A stretch of 64,000 bases of DNA from Capillidium heterosporum (taxonomy: Eukaryota > Entomophthoromycota > Entomophthoromycetes > Entomophthorales > Capillidiaceae): contig WBMQ01000002.1 in assembly GCA_016630905.1 (NCBI GenBank), forward strand, positions 744,001 through 808,000. Reading direction: 5' to 3'. The notes under the pieces are model-generated. The model was not told the origin of the DNA. It made no database searches and saw nothing but the letters and a program-made list of their open reading frames with translations. Shown here one piece after another: positions 23,701 through 34,700 of this stretch (the stretch's first letter is position 1; each line of letters begins with the position of its first letter). The translations under genes were made by a program, and so were the position numbers.

Positions 23701-26700
23701 GTTAAATATGACAGACGTACTGGTAAATTCCAAGGCACTGAGCTAGGTCGTATCGCCTCTCACTATTACATCTCGCATCGTTCTATGGCAACCTACAACC
23801 AACATTTGAAGCCATCCATGAACTTTATCGAATTGTTCCGTGCTTTTGCCCTCTCTGATGAGTTTAGGTTCATTCCAGTTAGAGAAGAGGAGAAACTCGA
23901 GGTTGCTAAGCTCCTTGAAAAGGTACCCATCCCTGTCAAAGAAGGACCCGAAGAACCAGCCGCTAAGATCAACGTTCTACTCCAGGCTTATATCTCCCAG
24001 CTGAATTTGCAAGGCTTTGCCCTTGTTGCCGATATGGTCTACGTTACCCAGTCGGCCAACCGTATTCTGAGAGCTATTTTCGAGATGTGTCTACGTAGAG
24101 GGTGGTCCGCTTTGGCTAGAACTGCCCTGGATCTTTGTAAGATTGTCGACCGTCGTGCTTGGCTCTCCATGACCCCACTCCGACAGTTCCGATCCTTGCC
24201 AGTTGACCTGATTACCAAGATTGAAAAGAAAAGCTATCCTTGGGAGCGCTATATGGATTTGGACCCGCCCCAGATTGGCGAACTTATTGGTATTCCAAAA
24301 GCCGGCAAATTGATCCACAAGTACGTTCACCAGTTCCCTAGGCTTGAGGTACTGGCTGAAGTCCAACCTATCACTAGGTCGCTACTTAGGATGGAGTTGA
24401 CTTTGACTCCGGATTTCCACTGGGATACCAAAATCCACGGAGCTAGTGAGGGCTTTTGGGTCTTGGTCGAGGATGCGGATGGTGACACCATTTTGTACCA
24501 TGACTACTTTGTCTTGAAGGAACGCTACGCCAGTGAAGAGCACTACCTTTCCTTTACGGTACCGCTCCATGACCCCATGCCACCCAATTACTTTATTTCA
24601 GTCATTTCCGATAGATGGCTACACTCTGAGACTCATTTAGCTGTTTCATTCAAGCATCTTGTTCAACCTGAAAAGAATCCACTACCAACTGAGCTTTACG
24701 ATTTGCAACCACTGCTACCTGACGCCCTCGGCGAGTATTCTCATATTTATCCTTCTGAATACTTTAAGGAATTCAATCCTATCCAGACCCAAGTTTTCAA
24801 CAATTTTTACAAGACGGACGACAATGTAATGTTGGCAGCCCCCATAGGCAGTGGTAAGTCAGTCTGCGCCGAGTTCTCCCTGTTGAGGTTCTGGTCACAG
24901 ACGCTCAATGCTGAAAGAAAACCTCTCAGCTACCGTGCCCTTTACCTGGCTTCCTGCCAAGAGACTGTGGATGCCACTCTAGCGAAATGGAATGCAAGGT
25001 TTGGTAATCTGGATTTCAAGCACGAACTAGCTATCAACAAGCTCACTGGAGAGTCATCAGCTGACTTGAAGATCCTTGAAAACTCAAGTCTCATTCTAGC
25101 TACACCTAGTCAGTGGGATGTCCTATCACGCCGCTGGAAGAAACGTGTCAATATCCAGCGTATCGGGCTAATCGTAGCAGATGACTTACACATGGTAGGA
25201 TCTGCTGATGGGCCTACGTATGAGGTCGTCATATCACGTATGCGTTATATCTCGAAGCAAACCAACAACAACACTCGTTTCATCGCTCTAAGTGCCCCGT
25301 TGGCTAATGCCCGCGATATGGGAGCCTGGATTGGAATCGAATCTAACAACATTTTCAACTTCCATCCTGCAGATCATCCTAACCCACCTGAAATTCATTT
25401 GCAGACCTACCCGATCTCCCACTTCCCATCCCTGATGATTGCTATGGCCAAGCCTACTTTCCTGGCCATTCACCGCTACGCAGCCAAGCAGCCTGTTATT
25501 GTCTACGTTCCATCGCGAAGGCAGTGTCGATTGACTGCTGCTGAGCTCTCTACCCTTCAGACAGCCGCTGGAGGTATGGATGGTGAAGATGCCTCGGTTC
25601 CCAGTTTCCTAGGATGTACGAAAGAACAGATCGAACAAGCAGCTAGCCAAGTAAACGATCGAGCACTAGCTCAACTGCTTCTCTCCGGCATCGGATTCTA
25701 TCACGAGGCGCTGACTCCCAGCGACAAATACGTCGTCACCAAGCTTTTCGAAAGCAACGCCATAAAGGTCCTTGTTGCCTCGCGAGATACCTGCTGGTCA
25801 ATGGACAACCTGACTTCGACACTAGTTGTAATCATGGGAACTCAATACTTTGAGGGTAAAGAGCATCGTTACGTCGACTACCCAGTCACTGACGTGCTCA
25901 AGATGTTAGGTCGGGTATCCAAGCCAGTCGATGACCTACCGGGCCGATGTGTACTGATGTGCCAGCCCAACAAGAAGGACTACTACAAGAAGTTTTTGAG
26001 TGAAGGTCTGCCTGTAGAATCGCATCTGGACCGTTCCCTCCATGACCCCTTCAACTCGGAGGTTGTAACTCAAACAATTGAGAACAAGCAAGATGCCGTC
26101 GACTACCTGACTTGGACTTACCTGTACCGCCGATTGTCCCACAATCCTAACTACTACAACCTGGCCGATGTGACCCATCGCCACCTCAGTGATTACTTGT
26201 CTGAACTTGTCGAAGCTACGATCTCTCGACTTGCAGACACCCAATGCCTGGTTATTGAAGATGATTTCAAGCTAGCTGCACTGAATTTGGGTTTGATTGC
26301 CTCTCATTACAACATCAAGTACGATACCCTCGACTTATTCGCACACTCCCTGACCGCCAAAACCAAGCTACGTGGTTTATTGGAAATTCTATCAGCAGCT
26401 TCCGAGTTCCAGGAGCTCCCCATCCGTCACCACGAGGACGGTGTACTACGCCAATTGCTTACCCAGCTACCTGTTAAGTTGAGCGACAGTAACCCTCGTA
26501 ACATCAAGACCAAAGCCCACGTCTTGATGCAGGCCCACTTCTCCCGAACCAGCCTCCCCCCAGATCTCGCTACCGACCAACTTACTATTTTAAAGCACGT
26601 GATACCGCTCCTCCATGCGGCTGTCGACGTCGCTAGCAGTAACGGGTGGCTTCAGCCGGCATTAGCCGCTATGGAGCTGTGCCAGATGTGTGTCCAGGCC

Positions 26701-27309
26701 ATGTGGAACACCGGCTCTCCCTTGCTCCAGATCCCCCACTTCGACGCCCAGCTTATCAACATGGCCAACAAGAATGACATCAATGGTATCTACGATTTCC
26801 TCGACTTGGAGCAGGATGTAAGGGCCAAATTACTGGAGAATCTAAGCAAGGCGCAGTGTCGTGAAATCGCCGAAGTCGTCAACAACTTCCCGTCTCTCGA
26901 GTTCAGTCATAGTATCAGCACCGACGATGGTCCCATCCAGTCCGGTGATGTTGTACGGCTGGATGCTGTCATTAGTCGTGACGCTGTCCCCGAAGCTGAG
27001 GTAATATCGCCCTACTTCCCTGGCTCCAAGGATGAGTCGTGGTGGGTTGTCATCGGCAATCCTGCTACCCAGCACCTCATTGCCATTAAGCGGTTCACTT
27101 TCGGCAACAATTCTGAAGTCAATCTATCCATCCCCTTCGACGCACCCGACGTACCCGATACCTTAGGACCCGACCAAGGCTACCCCTGCGAACTGCGCAT
27201 CTACCTGATGGCCGATGCCTATCTTGATGCTGATCAGGAGTTTGAGTTGAAGTTGAAGGTTCACTACCGTGAAGGTAACTCTAGCGAGGAGAGTGAGGAA
27301 GAAGAATAA
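20755..27309 (+). CDS. BRR2: U5 snRNP RNA helicase Brr2 (SNRNP200)
   Basis: Single 2184-aa exon, full length (yeast 2163, human 2136). Brr2 unwinds U4/U6 during spliceosome activation. The N-terminal regulatory region (1-490) has an acidic, Ser/Asp-rich segment (about 215-260). The first Ski2-like cassette is intact: APTGAGKT at 517-524, DEIH at 630-633, VGLSATLP, STATLAWGVNLPAH, QMLGRAGRPQYD, then a Sec63 unit. The second cassette is degenerate in the usual Brr2 way: APIGSGKS near 1362, DDLH near 1477, SAPLANARD, and KMLGRVSKP in place of QMLGRAGRP; its Sec63 unit ends the protein with an acidic tail. It acts in the nucleus in U5 and the tri-snRNP, next to another splicing-related gene. Confidence 0.98.
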   Translation: MAEEHAKNTQYQYAGNSNLVIQPKGSRSRDYEPTGEPESLSGKIDFKDFGSRAQRDKISDFEKARQRANNKQNDKKKRRKDDGTVKEYGYNSVTTATDDLESNVYRPKTKETRSVYELLLGLVQKNLGDVPPEVVRSATNQVLEVLKTDSLKDLDKLKEIRTILVGLKQEEFGDMVNLGKKLTDYNPDGESAEKVEGMVDDAVDGQIGVAVVFEGEESDKDDESESGDSNNDDIELDPYALDNSAIKEENDEQKGDFELLDTEETLATNREVKSIGSNDIIMPYDVDAFWLQRFIKKSFTDEQLAGKITEDALDILAAETNTRDCENSLMALTNFSHFELVNILIKNRETLVWCTRLARAGVDTLERQNIESTMHERGLAHILKALQERKLKADTVDQIVDDSKAHQSEIVTNESQLVPKQKLDLDSLVFTQGNHLMSKKKLSFPVGTVRREHKGYEEVIIPAPEPKPFGAGDKLIPITDMPSWSRTAFSTAKSLNRVQSKVYPCAFKSDENMLICAPTGAGKTNVAMLTILREIGKYYDEETKTVDLDSFKLVYIAPMKALVQEMVQNFSKRLEYLGIKVGELTGDSQLTKQQITETQIIVTTPEKWDIITRKATDRSYTNLVRLIIIDEIHLLHDDRGPVLESIVIRTLRHIEETQEPVRLVGLSATLPNFEDVATFLRVKKPDLFFFDNSYRPCPLRQEFIGITEKKAIKRFQAMNEIAYTKVMEQAGKNQVLIFVHSRKETVRTAQAIRDMAVDAGTIVEFIPESSSKEVLENEAEQIKDMDLKDLLPYGFAVHHAGMTRTDRIAVEDLFRDGHIKVLVSTATLAWGVNLPAHTVIIKGTQIYSPERGQWTELSPQDVLQMLGRAGRPQYDTFGEGIIITSHSEIFYYLSLLNQQLPIESQLISKLADNLNAEIVLGTIRNRDEGAKWLAYSYLYVRMIKNGPLYGVGIDELERDPYLRQRRLDLIHAAASLLDTCQLVKYDRRTGKFQGTELGRIASHYYISHRSMATYNQHLKPSMNFIELFRAFALSDEFRFIPVREEEKLEVAKLLEKVPIPVKEGPEEPAAKINVLLQAYISQLNLQGFALVADMVYVTQSANRILRAIFEMCLRRGWSALARTALDLCKIVDRRAWLSMTPLRQFRSLPVDLITKIEKKSYPWERYMDLDPPQIGELIGIPKAGKLIHKYVHQFPRLEVLAEVQPITRSLLRMELTLTPDFHWDTKIHGASEGFWVLVEDADGDTILYHDYFVLKERYASEEHYLSFTVPLHDPMPPNYFISVISDRWLHSETHLAVSFKHLVQPEKNPLPTELYDLQPLLPDALGEYSHIYPSEYFKEFNPIQTQVFNNFYKTDDNVMLAAPIGSGKSVCAEFSLLRFWSQTLNAERKPLSYRALYLASCQETVDATLAKWNARFGNLDFKHELAINKLTGESSADLKILENSSLILATPSQWDVLSRRWKKRVNIQRIGLIVADDLHMVGSADGPTYEVVISRMRYISKQTNNNTRFIALSAPLANARDMGAWIGIESNNIFNFHPADHPNPPEIHLQTYPISHFPSLMIAMAKPTFLAIHRYAAKQPVIVYVPSRRQCRLTAAELSTLQTAAGGMDGEDASVPSFLGCTKEQIEQAASQVNDRALAQLLLSGIGFYHEALTPSDKYVVTKLFESNAIKVLVASRDTCWSMDNLTSTLVVIMGTQYFEGKEHRYVDYPVTDVLKMLGRVSKPVDDLPGRCVLMCQPNKKDYYKKFLSEGLPVESHLDRSLHDPFNSEVVTQTIENKQDAVDYLTWTYLYRRLSHNPNYYNLADVTHRHLSDYLSELVEATISRLADTQCLVIEDDFKLAALNLGLIASHYNIKYDTLDLFAHSLTAKTKLRGLLEILSAASEFQELPIRHHEDGVLRQLLTQLPVKLSDSNPRNIKTKAHVLMQAHFSRTSLPPDLATDQLTILKHVIPLLHAAVDVASSNGWLQPALAAMELCQMCVQAMWNTGSPLLQIPHFDAQLINMANKNDINGIYDFLDLEQDVRAKLLENLSKAQCREIAEVVNNFPSLEFSHSISTDDGPIQSGDVVRLDAVISRDAVPEAEVISPYFPGSKDESWWVVIGNPATQHLIAIKRFTFGNNSEVNLSIPFDAPDVPDTLGPDQGYPCELRIYLMADAYLDADQEFELKLKVHYREGNSSEESEEEE

Positions 27310-29141
27310 GGATGCTAAGTAAAGTTTTATCTTTTTAGTATGATATTTGTTTTTACTTTTATGTATTTCGAATGGGTTTTTTATGATTTGGTACATTATT
27401 ATATACTTGGTGCTATACAGGTAGTAATGTAGCTTTACATCCAAATACAAATATATTAGCAAGCATTAAAGCTAGGTAAGTCCTTTTGATCAAGTAATAA
27501 ATCAGTTTCCTTTAGTTGTGATAAAATTATATAAATTGAATACTAAGTTAAATTATGGTGGTTTCTTTCCTAAGTTTAATGTTGAAAAGATATAACACTA
27601 TCAATATTTTTAACACATATATATATATATTAAAGTCTGATAAGATATAAAGTAGATTGGACTCAAAGCTCTGTCAGTTTATACTCTAAATCTAAAAAGC
27701 CATTATCATTCTCTAGTAAAAGCAGCATGCTTAAAAACAACATCCTTTAGATTGAATACGTTTGCTATATATACCATATAACATATCCTGAATATTACAA
27801 TATTTGGGATGGTGTCATTACCCTTTTTGTGATTCTTAAGTACTCAGGACAACATTATAAAATCGAGACTCGAAGAAGTACTAGTAAGCGAAGCCGCAAG
27901 CCCAAGATGATAAATCTTTGATTCCAAAAAGCTAAATAGGCTCGAGTCGATGGGATGGACTCAAAAAAAGCAGGGAGCCAAGTAAAGGCTTAGAGTTCTG
28001 CAATTTATGGGATCCAAAATTGCCAAGACAAATGGTACTATTTGAACACAAGAGTAGAAAACCCGATGCTTTTTATTTGAATAAAGATAACGAGTTTTGT
28101 GTACATTTGAAATTGATTGTATACATCGCTCTGGCTGTAGCTTCAAGAGAGATGAAATTTCCAATACCATTATAAGCCTATATTTTAATCTATAGCATCA
28201 AAGAACGCTTGTTATGATCATCAAATAGAATCAACCATTACGCTATTTAACATTTTATAGATCAACAATTCTAACTATGTGGATCTAAACATACAAGGAC
28301 TTTCTATACTTTTCTTAGTAGAAAGTAAATTTGACAAGAGCAGTAGTTTTCAAAAGTACATTTAAAGTAAAACCAAGAACTGTATACAACTCAATGGGTG
28401 TCTGTGCATCCCAGCTAAAAGAAAAAGGTATCTGGATAAAGTTAGTGCCTCGTGTGATATTTTCCAATTGGTGAAGATGTGTCAACCTTCAAAGGAGTTT
28501 ACATCCGTTTTGGCTGAATTGCTATATTAAATGGGCTTATTGATGTCCTACAACTTTTATATTGGAAAGTAGACCACTAGTTCTCTAGCCCTTTATTATT
28601 ACTTTAGGCCTGTCAAAATTGACGACCTTCCAAATACTTTCTCACATTTAACTTTCCTGGATTGCTCCTAATTAATTGTCTAAATGGCTTAACTTCACTT
28701 GAATATTCTTGACAGACAATTTGGCATAAGTTTTATATAGACATTATCAGAATGTCAATTTCCAGACTAAATGGATCAGTTCTATCACTGAGCCTAGTTC
28801 AAGAGCTAGAATTCGTTAAAAGTCTACCTTCCAGGCTATCTCAACAGTTTGTCAGGTGGGTAGCATCTCCTTATCGAATTGGTGATCAACTTCCAATAGA
28901 ACCTAGGCTGGGGTCAAAGTAGTGTGTAATTTAGTCAGAATTTTTGAAATGGGTATAAACTATAACGGAAATAAATTGGATTTAAGCGTCGGGGAATGCT
29001 TCCATTGAACAGTCACTATAGATAAATGCTGTATATGTAAAAAGATTGGGTAAAAATATGGACATGTACACAAATTGAAATTTAATGAGAAGGGGACTTT
29101 ACACTATAAAACAAAGTAGAGTCCATATAAATACTATGCAA
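27310..29141. other. Intergenic region, tail-to-tail
   Basis: About 1.8 kb, AT-rich, between convergent ends. A short (TA)n run lies near 27617-27631. No supported gene. Confidence 0.5.
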
Positions 29142-29711
29142 CTACTCTTTGCTGAAGAACAGCTTGATGAACTTGTCTATGCTATGGGAGGCCATCTTGA
29201 CGCCATCCCCCTTGACGGCGGCGTTGGAGAAGTTCTGAATGAACTTGGTCTGGGTACCATCCCTCCAGCTTTCGACATACTGGGAGGCCAGCTTAATCGT
29301 AGGTTGGCATACCTTGCTGACGTGTTCTTTACCGAGTTCGAGGTTGGACCCAATATCGATCTGCGAGCAGTTACCATCTTCTTTATCGAAGTTGAAGGGC
29401 TTGCCATTTTCAGTGTGCTGCTTGTACTGGTTTATTTTATCTTGGCCGTAGAGGTAGTTGATATAGACACCGGAGAAGGGGTTTTTACGTTCACTAAAGT
29501 CGACATTGTGGGAAGCTAAACAGACCATAGCTGGAACTGAATTACCATTGTCCGTTCGGTCCCACTGTAGACAGACTTGGTCGATGTTCTTCTTGAGGGG
29601 AGAGATTCGGGGGAGGGGAGGTAAGAGCTTGGGTACGGTTGGTACCGTCTTGGGATCGACGGCAACGGCGTGGGAGACAAAGTTGGAGTTGGCTTGGGTA
29701 GTATTAATCAT
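29142..29711 (-). CDS. Hypothetical protein, 189 aa, strongly biased codons
   Basis: Single exon. I do not recognise the protein. Codon choice is strikingly rich in GCC, TCC, AAG, AAC, TTC and GTC, unlike the AT-rich flanks, which suggests high expression and makes this strand, not the overlapping plus-strand ORF, the real one. It has four Cys, no membrane segment and no signal peptide at this ATG. The C-terminus is FIKLFFSKE. A good TATA box lies 149 nt upstream. A 25-codon upstream ORF (29708-29785) ends in an ATGA overlap with this start. Confidence 0.65.
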   Translation of the reverse strand: MINTTQANSNFVSHAVAVDPKTVPTVPKLLPPLPRISPLKKNIDQVCLQWDRTDNGNSVPAMVCLASHNVDFSERKNPFSGVYINYLYGQDKINQYKQHTENGKPFNFDKEDGNCSQIDIGSNLELGKEHVSKVCQPTIKLASQYVESWRDGTQTKFIQNFSNAAVKGDGVKMASHSIDKFIKLFFSKE

Positions 29712-29785
29712 TTTAAATAGTTGTTGTTGAAGAAGAACAGCTTGTAAACGGTATCAAAGTAGAGGCTAAAACACACTCGTTTCAT
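29708..29785 (-). promoter_or_regulatory. Upstream ORF whose stop overlaps the main start (ATGA)
   Basis: ATG at 29785 opens 25 codons and stops with TGA at 29710-29708, sharing two bases with the ATG of the 189-aa gene. It lies downstream of the TATA box, so it would be in the mRNA leader. Such stop-start overlaps allow reinitiation in known fungal leaders; function here is inferred. Confidence 0.4.
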
Positions 29786-29859
29786 TCAATTTCTCAAAAG
29801 GTGGGAATTCGTTTTCGTTTGAAATGTTGTTAATTTCAAGGAAAGAAGATCGCTTAACC

Positions 29860-29866
29860 TTTTATA
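29860..29866 (-). promoter_or_regulatory. TATA box of the 189-aa gene
   Basis: TATAAAA on the minus strand, 149 nt before the start codon and about 75 nt before the upstream ORF. Confidence 0.5.
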
Positions 29867-30976
29867 TGGAAGTTTTAGTTTGATTAATTTTCACCTTGGG
29901 CGCTTGAAGTCATGACACACCTCTTATCTATTTAAAGGTTTCTAACTTGATTCCTATGGTTCACCACCCAGTAAACTAACTAAATCTAGTTGCTGATTGA
30001 GTGTAGATAAGAAAGGGATTACTTAATTTATGGAGTGAACTGCATTCCATTGTAAGATTTACTTTTGCAGAATACTGGATTAGGCTCCAGATTCCCGAAT
30101 TTAGGTCATGTTTGGCACTAATTATCCGCCAGCAGTCATTCTTTTCAGCTTTGCAAAAGGACAAAGTTTGAAAGTGCAATGAATCCAGTGAGTTTTGCGT
30201 CTTATACTTGGAGTCCGTTTCAAAGTGAATACTAAAATCCCAAATTAATTGCACGTCAAAATAGCCAAAACTATTAGTTATGGTACAGTTAAACCGAATT
30301 TTATATGCTAGCCATTTTGAAAAGACCCTATAGTTGGTTGATAGAAATATCAACGTTATATTGTCAAAAATTACTTTATAAGGCGGGATAAGTATGCAAG
30401 ATGAACAACGAGAACGTATGTTTTCGATAGCATCATTTGAGTTGTTCCTTTAGAATGTTCCGATACTCTAATTGGCCTCCTTGAGGTATACTATTTCATT
30501 ATGACAATATAAGTTGGATTATATCATATAAAATTAACTTCTACTTGTACATACAACTTTTAATTAAAGGTAAAGTGACATAGGTTCTTATAATTGTACA
30601 TCGAAATCCACCTTGTAACTTGTGAAGTTCCTAAGTTTTCTAAATATAGATGGCCAAGCTTCACTTCTATTGCATTTGTCCTAATAAAATTTTTTATAAT
30701 CGATTGCTGAATGCCTCTTATCTCTATCCTCTAAAAGATCTATATACTGATATCATCTTGAATTTCAATATATTGGCTACAGTATCTACATACCTTGATA
30801 ACCTTTATATTTTGATAGAGCATTTACTTTCAAACTATACCGAATGATACTACTGTTCCATGGCATTGGATAATTCTTAAATGTCAATACCTTCTCTTTG
30901 ATATAACACTATACAATGAAAAATATACTTAGACTGCGGTTATTACTTGGGATCTAGGCATCTATCTGAACACTAA

Positions 30977-31006
30977 TGCCAAACCTTGGGTAACCAGTGT
31001 TTGGCA
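30977..31006. repeat. Small hairpin with GTAA (GNRA-type) loop
   Basis: TGCCAAAC at 30977-30984 pairs perfectly with GTTTGGCA at 30999-31006. The stem continues to TTGG/CCA after one mismatch and closes on GTAA. Confidence 0.5.
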
Positions 31007-31763
31007 ACCAAATAGTACTTCCGTCCGGATTTATTCTATAACTATGGCATATTGTGCTGAGTTGTTGATTAAACCTGGCCAAAGAAGATGCCATAACTTT
31101 AGTAGTAGTAAAGCCGAAAGAATTAGGATTTTTAGGCTATATAAAACAAGTATACTAAAAAGACTAGATATTATAGTAACAATGGCATAGTCAGTTATGA
31201 TAACTTGATAAAAATCAACTATAATAACAAAGAAGTGTAGTTGCTAATGTTAGATTTGTGTTTAAAGGTAGTTATAAGCAACTTCCATTTTTTATGTATT
31301 TGCATTAATTTTGATATCGATATAAAGGAGGTAAAGTATTTCAGGAAAGCCGTACAAACAACCAGACAAGAATTACTGGACTAGTCCGTATATTCCTGCT
31401 ACGATCCTAGTATGTGAAATTGGAGATGTGGTTTCAATCATTTGGTCTAGCTAGTTTCAAAATGAAAACCTACATTAGCTCAGTGTGACCCTTGAAAAGA
31501 ATCATCAATTTAAGCAGCGCAACCCATGAAATTAGTTTGAAGCAATAAGAATGTCAGATATGCCGGTATATTGCCAGCAGATTGGCCAAAGTATTTAAGC
31601 TCTATATTCTATTTTAAACGACAACTGCAAAATATATCGTCATAATCTTCAACCATAAGAAAAGGACATTTGAAGGCATCTGAACAAAATACTCCACAGC
31701 AAGCTCTATCCATCAGTCAATATAGATTCCATTAGTTTTCAATTCAATACACCGTAGTAAGAA

Positions 31764-34700
31764 ATGTTTGAATCGGTAGTGGCCAATGTCCTCAACAAAT
31801 TCCTTGGAGACTACGTTGAAAATTTTCAAGCTAATCAATTGAATATTGCAATTTGGAATGGTAAATGTAGTATTTAAATTAAACTAACTTGTATAAAGGC
31901 GATGTTAAACTTAAAAATTTAAGGCTGAAGAGAGAGGCTTTGGATAAGATAAAGCTTCCTATGCATTTTAACGAAGGTAATATATGAAATGGTACGTTAC
32001 TAACATACTATAGGGTATATGGGCGAGTTGACGATGAAAATTCCCTGGCACAACTTGAAGAACCAACCCATCAAAATATTTATCAACAATGTATACCTTC
32101 TTATATCACCCAAAGATGCAATTGATCTCGACCCCGAAGAAGAAGAAGAAAGAGCTCAGAGGTTGAAGCAGGATAAGTTAGAAGCGACAGAAATGATACG
32201 AGCTAAATCAAAAAGCGCATCGCCGGAGGACGAATTAAAGCAAGCCTCATTTACAACTCAATTAGTTACGAAAATTGTCGACAACCTTCAAATTTCAATA
32301 AAAAACATTCACTTGAGGTACGAAGATACAATTAGTAACCCAGACCGTCCTTTCGCTATTGGTGTCACGTTATCAGGAGATGTCAGCCGTGTCAACTGAT
32401 GAGAATTGGCAGGAGGCTATTATCGATGAAGCTTCCAAAGTTATTCATAAACTGCTGACTCTTAAAAGCTTAGGACTTTATTGGAATACCAACTCCACAA
32501 CTCTTGGAGGCAAGAGTTTAGATGCCGCAATAGAAGCATTTATGCAAGAGATTTCTAGCGATGAGCATCAACTCCCCAACCACCAGTTCATACTGAAGCC
32601 AGTGAGTGCAACAGGAAAGCTAGTTTTAACCCACGACGGAAAACTTGAGAAACCTAAAAACTCGGCCGGTTTAGAGTTCGATGAGTTTGGCTTTGTCCTT
32701 GACGATGAACAGTATAGGGATTTGATGCTTGCCACCACGATGTTTGATTTAGTTATGCGTAAGCAGAAGTATGTCAAGTATATCCCTCCACGAGGAAAAT
32801 CCTACAGCGAAGAGCCTTTGGCCTGGTTTAGATTTGCGGCAAAGTGTGTAATAGCGGAGATCCACGAGAACCGAAAGCAGTGGTCCTGGGACAACATGGC
32901 TGAAAGAATGGTGGACCGTAAAAAGTACATAGACCTTTATACCAAGCATAGGGTGGGTGGTGTCGAGGGTCATGAGCTAGATGAGTTCACCAAGTTAGAG
33001 AGAAAGTTGAAATTCCGGGACCTTAAATTCTATCGTAATCTGGCCCAACCCGAAATAAATCGCCAAAAAGCCATTATCCAAAGACAAGAAGAAGAGGCTA
33101 AACAACAACCTACCTGGATAGGATCACTACTAGGCTGGACAAGCACACCCACGGACCATTCAGCTGACAGCAATCTACTCTCCGACGACCAAATGAAAAA
33201 GCTGTATGAGACGATCGATTACGATGAAGATAACGTTCTGGATGACTCTGCCCTCCCATCAGATTACGTAGCCTTAGTATTAAACGCCCAGCTAAAGAAA
33301 GGCTCCTTCTCTTTACGCTCCAACCCTCACTCTGACCCTTTCGACATTATCACGCTCTCCATGTCGAATTTCGCCTTTGATTTTTTACAAAGAACCAATT
33401 CATTCAAGGCAAAGATGACGCTAAACGAGCTAGAATTGCTTGATGGTTCAAACATACATTCCATTTACCCTCAACTTGTTAAGGTTTCTGAGCATAACTA
33501 CACAGAATCAGAGGAGGTTGCTGCTCACAGAAATATGGACGACACGATTTCAAACACAGACCCGTTCTTTGTCCTTACTTTCGAACATAATCCCCTCGAC
33601 GGTAAAAGTGACGATAGCCTAAGTGTCAAAATGAGAAACCTTCAAATGATCTACAACCCCAAAACCATAGAAAGCGTTAACAGCTTCTTCAAGCCCCCAG
33701 TACAGACCTACGACTCAGTTACCGCACTAATTGAAGCCGCCGGGAATAAACTCGAAGGTCTAAAGAAACAAACTACAGCTACTCTACAATATGCTTTGGA
33801 TGAGCATCGTACACTAGATGTTTTAGTCGATATTCAGGCTCCTCTTATAATCGTTCCACATAGTTTTACCGATCCAAATGCTTTGATTGTAGTTTTAGAT
33901 TCTGGCCATATAAACATGGATAGTCAAACCATCGACAAGGTAAAGAAAGAGGAGCTCCGAAAGAAGCACAGAGACGAGTTTACGGAAAAAGATTTCAAGG
34001 AACTTGAATCTTTGATGTACGACAAGTTCAACGTAGAGTTAAACTCAGTACAATTGGTTATCGGTAATTCTCTAGATGACTGCCTAACGGCAATAAAGCC
34101 TTCAACACCAGCTGGTAATATGCATGTTGTCGACAGAATCAATATGGATTTCGCCGTGTTTCTTTCGATTCTTCCAGAAGTTTCCCACCTAACGAAAATC
34201 AGTGTCTCTGGTCACCTTCCCCTACTTCAAATCAACGTGTCGGATCACAAGTACAAGGCCATCATGTCAACTTTAGATTTACTTATGCCCTCAAACAACT
34301 CGCCAAAGGATCCCAAGTCAAATAAGTCAAACACACCTAAGCTAAGCAAGCAAAAGTCATTCGCCCAGCTAACTTCTTCGATTGGCTTGGCAGAGCTGGT
34401 CTTTGATAAAGATGACGACCCAGACCCAAGGGAAGAGGAGTTCCTCGATGATAGCCCGGAAACCAACGATGACGACGACGAGTTCTACGACGCAGAAGAC
34501 GATACCCAGAAGCAAATTGAGAAAAAGTACAAGAACCTCAACCAAAAGCTTTTTGTTTTGGACTTCAAGATCGACAAGCTAAAGGCATCACTTAGGAGAG
34601 CTCACAAAGGTAACACTAACTCAGAAACTGAACTAGCCGATGCTCATCTCGATGGATTCTCACTACATTTTGTCAACTATCCCTACCACATGGGGGCGGA

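Larger units (their letters stand above)
29712..31763. other. Divergent intergenic region before VPS13
   Basis: About 2 kb upstream of two divergent genes. It contains the TATA box and upstream ORF listed separately and a tight hairpin at 30977-31006. ORFs at 29976-30353 (-) and 30650-30847 (+) have no recognisable content and are not called. Confidence 0.5.

Noticed and set aside
29085-29519. Plus-strand ORF of 144 codons
   Set aside because: Lies antisense to the codon-optimised 189-aa gene and has low-information, Val/Leu-rich content typical of a shadow.
29976-30353. Minus-strand ORF of 125 codons
   Set aside because: AT-rich, no domain, no codon bias and no good promoter; could be chance.
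30650-30847. Plus-strand ORF of 65 codons before VPS13
   Set aside because: No recognisable content; length within chance for this AT content.
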